Of a stretch of 7,813 bases of DNA, positions 1-3,949 are shown in pieces. The notes beneath the pieces were generated by a model. The model was given only the letters and a program-made list of their open reading frames with translations, had not been told where the DNA came from and made no database searches. The translations under genes and the position numbers were made by a program. The DNA comes from Helicobacteraceae bacterium (GTDB taxonomy: Bacteria > Campylobacterota > Campylobacteria > Campylobacterales > SZUA-545): positions 1 through 7,813 of the forward strand of contig JAISRI010000061.1 in NCBI GenBank assembly GCA_031273735.1, written 5' to 3'. Positions within the stretch are counted from its first letter, which is position 1. Every line of letters begins with the position of its first letter.

Positions 1-62
1 TCTTTGATAATCTCGTGCAGTTGCGGATCGTCCTCTAAAAGTAGCAGTTTCGCCTTTTCCAT
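1..62 (-). CDS. Response regulator, N-terminal fragment (runs off left edge)
   Basis: Only the first 20 codons are in the window. They read MEKAKLLLLEDDPQLHEIIK, which is the first beta strand and acidic pocket of a receiver (REC) domain. A hydrophobic strand is followed by E-D-D, the residues that bind Mg2+ next to the phospho-acceptor aspartate; that aspartate lies beyond the edge. The ATG is supported by AGGA on the minus strand (plus positions 70-73), seven bases upstream. The family acts in the cytoplasm as the output half of a two-component system, usually as a DNA-binding regulator, but the output domain is not visible. The gene points away from the rest of the window and is probably ordinary chromosome beside the accessory region. 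The family call is fairly secure from the short motif; the subfamily cannot be given. Confidence 0.7.
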   Translation of the reverse strand, partial: MEKAKLLLLEDDPQLHEIIK

Positions 63-134
63 AACCCGATCCTGCCAAAATCGCCATAAACTTTGCGTGA
101 ATGTTTGCTCCGCGCCTAATGGAAATCGATTTTA

Positions 135-162
135 TTGATCTTTAAGGTTGAAAGATTACAAT
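135..162 (+). promoter_or_regulatory. Sigma70-like promoter
   Basis: TTGATC (135-140) and TACAAT (157-162) are separated by 16 bases, a near-consensus -35/-10 pair. Transcription would start near 169 and read the small ORF at 204. With no strong terminator seen before 503, it could also feed the operon beginning there. Confidence 0.5.
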
Positions 163-202
163 GATCGCCGTCATTCGACAAAATCCCATAAAAGGAGTTT
201 CC

Positions 203-221
203 TATGGTATCTCAAACCATA
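203..221 (+). promoter_or_regulatory. Short hairpin over a start codon
   Basis: TATGGT (203-208) and ACCATA (216-221) are perfect inverted copies around a 7-base loop. The left arm contains the ATG at 204, so in the transcript the stem would cover the start codon while leaving the upstream AAAGGAG exposed. A six-pair stem is weak and can arise by chance; the regulatory reading is inference. Confidence 0.25.
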
Positions 222-266
222 AGCAGAGCTTTCTCTACCGACGAGAGAGAGAGAAGGAGTGAGTAA
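204..266 (+). CDS. Possible 20-residue leader peptide or gene remnant
   Basis: A strong ribosome binding site (AAAAGGAG, about seven bases before the ATG) opens a 20-codon frame beginning MVSQTISRAF and ending in a charged stretch (DERERRSE). It lies downstream of a good promoter at 135-162. No family is recognised. A (GA)6 tract at 243-254 falls inside the coding sequence, but both other frames after the tract also stop within about 30 bases. Slippage would therefore not open a longer protein. The ORF could be a leader peptide ahead of the 503 operon, or the broken start of a lost gene. The translation signals are good; the biological role is unknown. Confidence 0.35.
   Translation: MVSQTISRAFSTDERERRSE
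243..254. repeat. (GA)6 dinucleotide tract
   Basis: Six GA units in a row lie within the 20-codon ORF at 204-266. Tracts of this kind can vary in length by slippage, but six units is short and no frame downstream becomes long when the tract changes. Confidence 0.6.
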
Positions 267-384
267 GCCGTTTTTCGCCTAAATTGACCCTCTAACCCCG
301 CCTTCAAGCAGAACTTACCAACCACAAGCCTAAATCAACAAAGCTAGAAACGATCGGCGTTCTTTAGCTTTTCGAAAGGTTGGG
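267..384. other. Intergenic stretch with no clear gene
   Basis: Between the small ORF at 204-266 and the overlapping readings that begin near 385, I see no convincing coding frame, RNA gene or terminator on either strand. There is a TTGACC at 285-290, but no matching -10 box at the usual distance. An AAAGG at 375-379 precedes an ATG at 390. Confidence 0.4.
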
Positions 385-534
385 TTACGATGGTTTTTGC
401 GCCTCTTTTACGCCGCCGAAAGCCTGTTTTAGGACTTCCACAATCGCTTCCACAGAGCTATTTTTGCGGCGCTTTACTTCCACAAAAACAAGGCGTTTTG
501 CAATGACTGAAACGCCTAGAAATTTGTTCGTCAA
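385..534 (-). pseudogene. Possible minus-strand gene remnant (EVK-containing tail)
   Basis: The minus strand reads through about 49 codons to a TAA at 385-387. Its last part, RLVFVEVKRRKNSSVEAIVE onward, looks like real protein: a hydrophobic strand ending in E-V-K, then a charged amphipathic helix. The plus strand here instead gives the Cys/Ser/Thr-rich composition typical of an antisense shadow. The E-V-K after a hydrophobic strand recalls PD-(D/E)XK nucleases and YraN-like proteins, but too little remains for a family call. No good start codon is visible: a TTG at 534 has no ribosome binding site and overlaps the start of the plus-strand gene at 503. It may be the tail of a gene cut off when the operon arrived, or chance. 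Confidence 0.25.
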
Positions 535-1120
535 TCCCCGCGATCTACTTGCGATTGTTCCTTATTGGACAATTAAAGAAGCCGAAGAGTGCGCAAAGAT
601 CATTTGGGCATTTACGAAAATCCGCGTCCAAAACGGAAGTGATCGCGCTTATGGAGCGTCGGATTTCCGATCGCTTGCATTTGAGGGGATTTTAGTAGCA
701 AAGCAAAAATACGAGAAAGACGGCGAAAAGCTAAGAGTAGAGCAATGTAGAGGATATATACAAAGCTATACCAACGAAGAGACGAGGAAAAAGAAACGCA
801 AAAATATAGACGCGATGGATTCGGGCAAAAGCAATCTAGTTCGCGAAGACAAGGCGTTTACAATCGAAAGCAACACAAACGAAGAAGAGATAAAAGAGGA
901 ACAACGACAAGAACTAATTAAATATATAAGTCGCAACGAGCCGCGCCTTCTTAAATTTGCCAAAAAATATTTGCTCCTTGATGGCGACCCAAAAGCGTTA
1001 AAAGCTGAATTCGGACAAACTTATAGCAAGAACAAGAAACAATTTCTAGCCGTCGCAAAGACTTTGGGCAAAGTCGCGCAAATGAACGATAGCGCAAACG
1101 GCATAACCAATGACCAATAA
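503..1120 (+). CDS. Sigma70-like protein (tentative), first gene of phage-like operon
   Basis: The protein has 205 residues from the ATG at 503. The frame is open back to a TTG at 380, but that stretch is Cys/Thr-rich and antisense-like, while 503 has AAGG nine bases upstream, so I chose 503. Residues about 52-100 (SDFRSLAFEGILVAKQKYEK, then a Y-I-Q segment and a lysine/arginine run) follow the pattern of sigma70 region 2, where a D-L-x-x-E-G-x-L helix is followed by an aromatic helix and basic residues. Residues about 128-192 form a charged helix and a putative helix-turn-helix where region 4 would be. The -10 and -35 contact residues cannot be confirmed by eye. An 11-base overlap with the next gene suggests coupled translation. 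The role would be transcription control of the element. It could also be an unrelated helical phage protein. Confidence 0.45.
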   Translation: MTETPRNLFVNPRDLLAIVPYWTIKEAEECAKIIWAFTKIRVQNGSDRAYGASDFRSLAFEGILVAKQKYEKDGEKLRVEQCRGYIQSYTNEETRKKKRKNIDAMDSGKSNLVREDKAFTIESNTNEEEIKEEQRQELIKYISRNEPRLLKFAKKYLLLDGDPKALKAEFGQTYSKNKKQFLAVAKTLGKVAQMNDSANGITNDQ

Positions 1121-1913
1121 AACTATCCTTGATTACTGCCGCTCTCACGATCTAACTTTACTCGACGGTTTATCGTTGATCTCCAGAGCCGTAAAAAACG
1201 CGACTAAAACCCAAAATAGTATCGTCCCTATCGAAAACGAAAACGGCGAGATAAGTTTTTCCGCTCAAACGGGATCGGGAGAGTTTAGAGCGATAAATAT
1301 GAAGCAAGCCTTGCTATCAAAGACAAGCTCGCAATTAGCGAAACTCGTTCAACATTATCAATCTTCTAAGGAGGTCAATCTGCTTCAATATAAAAATCTT
1401 GATCAAAAGATCGTCGTAGGGACGATCGACGATCAGGTCGTTAATGGCTGGTTTGTCAATTTACCTAACGTCAGAGCTTTTATGCCGTTAAAAAAGGCTG
1501 TAGAGGCTGAAGCTAATCAAGGATACTACGTTGCGGGGCAGGCGTTGCATTTCGTAATTACATTGTCCGGACTTGAGCGAAACGGCAAGCCTAAAGTAAT
1601 TCTATCTCGTAAAAGCGCTTTAATCGCTAAAGCGATCGCTGAAAACCTCTTTGCTATGTATGGCTATGTTGATCTAAAGCGAAAAGCGGGCGAAAAGCAA
1701 ACGATTATTGTCCGCGCTTATCCGCAAAAACATCATCAAGCGCAGTATCAAGACTACTTTCCAACGGAGCGGATTGTCTTTCACAAGCTAATGCCTGACG
1801 GGACAATAAAGAAACCCGAACGAAAACGAAAAAGGGAGCAAAATGACCCAAATACGATTAAAGCTAAAAGAAATAGCAAACGAAACAAGCAAAGCGATCG
1901 GCGGCGATCCTAA
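1110..1913 (+). CDS. NusA-like S1-domain RNA-binding protein
   Basis: The protein has 267 residues. Residues about 97-168 form an S1 fold: a VVGTIDDQVVNGWFVNLPNV core, then an AFMPLKKAVE segment and VILSRKSA. This matches the order in NusA, where a G-T-V strand, an L-P strand and an L-S-R-T end are found. Residues about 184-205 (YGYVDLKRKAGEKQTIIVRA) match the NusA stretch leading into its first KH domain; the rest of the KH1 and KH2 domains are missing. Residues 1-90 could correspond to the NusA N-terminal domain that contacts RNA polymerase. The last 35 residues are very basic and overlap the next gene by 71 bases. There is no clear ribosome binding site, so the 11-base overlap probably drives its translation. 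NusA acts in pausing, termination and antitermination; a phage or element version would act there, by inference. Confidence 0.55.
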   Translation: MTNKTILDYCRSHDLTLLDGLSLISRAVKNATKTQNSIVPIENENGEISFSAQTGSGEFRAINMKQALLSKTSSQLAKLVQHYQSSKEVNLLQYKNLDQKIVVGTIDDQVVNGWFVNLPNVRAFMPLKKAVEAEANQGYYVAGQALHFVITLSGLERNGKPKVILSRKSALIAKAIAENLFAMYGYVDLKRKAGEKQTIIVRAYPQKHHQAQYQDYFPTERIVFHKLMPDGTIKKPERKRKREQNDPNTIKAKRNSKRNKQSDRRRS

Positions 1914-2085
1914 AGCGATCATAGAGGTCATTAACGAAGCGCGAGCTGTCGTAAACATCGCATTTGGGAAACTAGACGTTAGCGACGAGTTAAAAGAATT
2001 GCTCGATATTGTCGAGGACGATTTTGAAACGTTTGAGTTGCAGTTTCACAAGCTGTATTGCTCTATTTTCTATCGACGCTCTTGA
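1843..2085 (+). CDS. Small acidic protein, frame probably broken near its end
   Basis: The frame codes for 80 residues from the ATG at 1843, with AAGGGAG five bases upstream, a better signal than its neighbours have. It lies 71 bases inside the end of the NusA-like gene. The protein is helical and acidic (SDELKELLDIVEDDFETFEL at residues 47-66), with no recognised family. The last few residues (YRRS) look unnatural. At the T-run 2066-2069 the good coding pattern moves one base onward and continues to 2170, suggesting an intact protein of about 108 residues. A single inserted T, a sequencing error or programmed frameshifting could explain this. Small acidic helical proteins of this kind occur in phage operons, but no function can be assigned. 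Confidence 0.6.
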   Translation: MTQIRLKLKEIANETSKAIGGDPKAIIEVINEARAVVNIAFGKLDVSDELKELLDIVEDDFETFELQFHKLYCSIFYRRS

Positions 2086-2170
2086 ATTAAACGCGGACGA
2101 TCTGCAAGAAAGAGCCAAACAACACCCTCTGTTTTTGCTGATAGGCGAGTTGAAGATGGGGAAGGGGTAA
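2072..2170 (+). pseudogene. Out-of-frame continuation of the 1843 gene
   Basis: In the frame starting at 2072 the sequence reads IDALELNADDLQERAKQHPL and ends FLLIGELKMGKG before TAA at 2168-2170. It is helical, with the same base and codon style as the upstream frame, and it has no ATG of its own with a ribosome binding site. It fits as the C-terminal third of the 1843 gene, separated by one extra base in TTTT at 2066-2069. Its stop lies two bases before the next start, as expected for a packed operon. Confidence 0.5.
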
Positions 2171-2172
2171 AT

Positions 2173-2799
2173 ATGAGCAATAACAAAAACGATTCAAAAA
2201 GCCAGATAGCGGCGAAAACTTCCAAAAGCGGCGTCGGAAAGAGAAACCCAAGATCATTTATAGAGCGCTTTAGCGATCGAACGTTAATCAGAAAGAAAGA
2301 CGTTAAGATAGAGCGCCGTAATGGGCAAGTATTCATCTTTAATCGCGCATTTTTCAATGAAGCGACGGGTAACCCATATTTAACCGCGCCCGATAGTTTA
2401 GACGACGAACAGATACTAGAGATACTTCACGATTTGAACGGAGCTTACAAGCAAGGATACGACGATGGCATAGATACTCTCCACGATATTTACAAAGAAA
2501 GACGCGAAGACGCGCCGATAAATATCGCCTATGACGATTGCGTTCTAATACGAGAGCAAGACGCAATAATCAAACGTTACAATAGGCGGGCATTTCTATT
2601 TGACGCTACTTATCTTGGCGACAAGGATCGCATTATGGGTCCGCGCTTATCCGCGCCTGATTGTTTAAGCGACGAACAGATAATTAAGATGATCCCCGAT
2701 CTTAATAGAGCGTATAGAAAAGGCTACGAAGACTGCTTAGCCGCGCGTAACGATATTTTCGATATGTGGAACAAGGAACAGAACAGGAAAACGATCTGA
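2173..2799 (+). CDS. Protein of two tandem related units, unknown function
   Basis: The protein has 208 residues. The ATG at 2173 follows AAGGGG by about five bases and sits two bases after the preceding stop at 2170. After a basic, disordered-looking leader (residues 1-30) there are two copies of one unit, residues 33-106 and 120-195. Both show L-I-R at the start, a charged strand pair, then L-x-A-P-D-x-L-x-D-E-Q-I, D-L-N-x-A-Y-x-x-G-Y-x-D and a final D-I. The conserved Asp, Asn, Tyr and Gly positions suggest a real structural motif, perhaps a small alpha/beta or binding unit. No signal peptide, membrane segment or catalytic motif is visible. I do not recognise the family. It sits in the phage-like operon and shares its composition. 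Confidence 0.65.
   Translation: MSNNKNDSKSQIAAKTSKSGVGKRNPRSFIERFSDRTLIRKKDVKIERRNGQVFIFNRAFFNEATGNPYLTAPDSLDDEQILEILHDLNGAYKQGYDDGIDTLHDIYKERREDAPINIAYDDCVLIREQDAIIKRYNRRAFLFDATYLGDKDRIMGPRLSAPDCLSDEQIIKMIPDLNRAYRKGYEDCLAARNDIFDMWNKEQNRKTI
2269..2757 (+). repeat. Internal duplication within the 2173 gene
   Basis: Codons 33-106 (2269-2490) and 120-195 (2530-2757) encode two diverged copies of the same unit, best seen as LTAPDSLDDEQI against LSAPDCLSDEQI and DLNGAYKQGYDD against DLNRAYRKGYED. The nucleotide sequences differ clearly, so the duplication is old. Confidence 0.75.
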
Positions 2800-3213
2800 T
2801 AGTTTATTAAGTAAAATAGCCGACTATCCAATCGCGATCGATCAGTCTAAAAAAGCGCGTTTGTCTCTAAACTGGAAATCAAGGCGATACTCTATAAAAA
2901 TATGTTGCTAATGGGGTTTGCGACGCTCCTACGCATTTTCAGAACCGTTATCGTAGACGTGGGTATAAAAGACGACGACAATACGAAGATGGCGCGCTAC
3001 GCCATCAGCCAATGGAGAACGCGCGGCATTGTCGTGGATGTGAAGATTGGATACTTGACGCGAAAATTCTAGTATTACAATGACGGAATAAGAGAGCAGG
3101 TATCGCTAGTCCCCTTCTTTATGGATAAATTGGTGATCGACCCATACGAGCGATTAGACGAAGTCAAAAAAACGTTCGCTGTTCAATCAGATCAGCGGAC
3201 TGGCGTTCGCTAG
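2798..3213 (+). pseudogene. Broken gene with a frameshift and an amber codon
   Basis: Two frames give natural protein that should be joined. Phase 2798 reads DSLLSKIADYPIAIDQSKK. At the A6 run (2849-2854) the sense moves back one base and continues SAFVSKLEIKAILYKN, then from 2902 MLLMGFATLLRIFRTVIVDV and on to a TAG at 3070-3072. The same frame then stays open and protein-like (YYNDGIREQVSLVPFFMDKL, then VIDPYERLDEV) to TAG at 3211-3213. The amber codon probably replaces a CAG glutamine by one C-to-T change. No start codon with a ribosome binding site is seen at the beginning. The joined product would be about 138 residues or more, with no recognised family. A 56-residue product from the ATG at 2902 is possible but has no good ribosome binding site. 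Decay of an unselected prophage gene is the simplest reading. Confidence 0.6.
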
Positions 3214-3256
3214 GAAGTAAGGGTGATGATTAAGTTAAGAAAGGAGAGTCGCACGA

Positions 3257-3385
3257 ATGATAAATGACGATAACAGCGTTTCAGAACACCAAACGACGAC
3301 GGAAACCGTAAACAGCCGGATAGGGAAGAAAGCTTCTTTTAAGAACATATGGAAGAAATGGATAAAGACTATAGAAATGCGTTGA
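3257..3385 (+). CDS. Small 42-residue protein, unknown function
   Basis: The ATG at 3257 is preceded by AAAGGAG (3240-3246) at ten bases. The protein starts MINDDNSVSEHQTTTETVNS, a polar and probably unstructured half. A basic, tryptophan-containing helix follows (KNIWKKWIKTIEMR at the end), which is amphipathic and could bind a membrane surface, nucleic acid or a partner protein. No family is recognised. It lies 43 bases after the broken gene ending at 3213 and shares the operon direction, so it may be the last gene of the decayed phage-like unit. The ribosome binding site supports translation; the role is unknown. Confidence 0.45.
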   Translation: MINDDNSVSEHQTTTETVNSRIGKKASFKNIWKKWIKTIEMR

Positions 3386-3386
3386 T

Positions 3387-3527
3387 ATGCAAAAGGTAAA
3401 GGACAATGCGGTTACGTTATGCGCGAAACGCAGAGAATTGTGCCCCCATCAACCGACAAACGGCATATCCTTTGCTTTGGTGTATATTGCTACAATTACG
3501 AATACGCTAGCGGAAAGCGAGGGTTAG
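3387..3527 (+). CDS. Doubtful 46-residue ORF before the XRE gene
   Basis: An open frame runs from ATG 3387 to TAG 3525-3527, ending directly before the ATG at 3528. There is no ribosome binding site, the protein (MQKVKDNAVTLCAKRRELCP onward) has no recognised features, and its second half runs through the putative promoter at 3469-3496. Junction spacing is the only support. It is more likely an intergenic region carrying the XRE promoter. Confidence 0.15.
   Translation: MQKVKDNAVTLCAKRRELCPHQPTNGISFALVYIATITNTLAESEG
3469..3496 (+). promoter_or_regulatory. Putative promoter of the XRE gene
   Basis: TACAAT at 3491-3496 is preceded by TGC, giving an extended -10 element. The -35 region (around CCTTTG, 3469-3474) is poor, which an extended -10 can tolerate. 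Transcription would start near 3503, leaving a 25-base leader before the ATG at 3528. Confidence 0.35.
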
Positions 3528-3839
3528 ATGAACGAGGCTATGTCCCAACCTAAAATGCTCTCATGGACTATCAAGCGTACCGAAATGTCCGTTGAGACGG
3601 TGGCCGAGCGCGTGGGAACAAAGCCCGAGATCGTTATTGAATGGATAAGAGGAGCGAAAAAGCCGACATTTTACCACGCTAAAAAGCTCGCAAAAATCCT
3701 CAGCGTCTCCTTTGGTTATTTTTATCTTGGCGGTCCACCGCGTGACAGACTGCCCATTCGCGATTTCAGAACGCTTAGTAGTAGCAAAATTATAATAGAG
3801 TACAAAACGCATACATATAAATGGTCACAAATTGTTTAA
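3528..3839 (+). CDS. XRE-type HTH protein, truncated XRE-ImmA/IrrE family member
   Basis: The protein has 103 residues. Residues about 10-60 form a Cro/C1-type helix-turn-helix: MSVETVAERVGTKPEIVIEW, then an RGAKKPTF turn and HAKKLAKILSVSFGYFYL. The following GGPPRDRLPIRDFRT is the hallmark linker of proteins in which the HTH is joined to an ImmA/IrrE metallopeptidase (normally about 350-400 residues, with an HExxH zinc motif). Here the protein departs from the family after DFRT at about residue 82, and the remainder (SSSKIIIEYKTHTYKWSQIV) is AT-rich and unrelated. The protease domain is absent, so the gene was probably cut when the downstream cassette arrived. What remains could still bind DNA. 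A second ATG at 3540 is an alternative start. It might now act on the cassette promoter, but this is speculation. Confidence 0.7.
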   Translation: MNEAMSQPKMLSWTIKRTEMSVETVAERVGTKPEIVIEWIRGAKKPTFYHAKKLAKILSVSFGYFYLGGPPRDRLPIRDFRTLSSSKIIIEYKTHTYKWSQIV

Positions 3840-3896
3840 TAATAGAAAAACAGATTTTATTTTGTGTGAAAAATACGTTAAAATATCCATATTTAA

Positions 3897-3908
3897 ACTA
3901 AATTTAGT
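3897..3908. promoter_or_regulatory. Candidate operator, perfect 12-bp palindrome
   Basis: ACTAAATTTAGT is a perfect 12-base palindrome whose last T is the first base of the -10 box of the cassette promoter. A dimeric repressor bound here would block RNA polymerase. In AT-rich DNA such palindromes can be chance; only one copy was found. Confidence 0.3.
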
Positions 3909-3913
3909 ATAAT
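3908..3913 (+). promoter_or_regulatory. -10 box of the cassette promoter
   Basis: A consensus TATAAT stands 37 bases before the methyltransferase ATG. The -35 region, 16-18 bases upstream, has no good match but the whole upstream region is AT-rich with periodic A/T runs. Transcription would start near 3920 and cover both cassette genes. Confidence 0.55.
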
Positions 3914-3935
3914 AAGTACGAACTAGCTGAATATC

Positions 3936-3942
3936 AAGGAGG
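3936..3942 (+). promoter_or_regulatory. Strong ribosome binding site of the methyltransferase
   Basis: AAGGAGG, a full Shine-Dalgarno sequence, lies seven bases before the ATG at 3950. It fixes the start and predicts high translation, useful for a gene that must methylate the genome before its partner nuclease accumulates. Confidence 0.8.
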
Positions 3943-3949
3943 AGATAGA

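Noticed and set aside
435..484. Three CTTCCACA copies as iterons or an origin
   Set aside because: Spacing is irregular (12 and 30 bases) and a multiple of three. They are explained by repeated Val-Glu (GTGGAA) in the minus reading or Leu-Pro-Gln in the plus reading, with no replication gene nearby.
380..502. TTG-initiated N-terminal extension of the 503 gene
   Set aside because: The extension is Cys/Ser/Thr-rich like an antisense translation, the TTG has no ribosome binding site at a proper distance, and the minus strand gives better protein here. The ATG at 503 has AAGG nine bases upstream.
2070..2566. Minus-strand open frames opposite the duplicated-unit gene
   Set aside because: They are antisense to a frame with clear internal protein repeats and have antisense-like composition (Leu, Ser, Arg and Cys rich).
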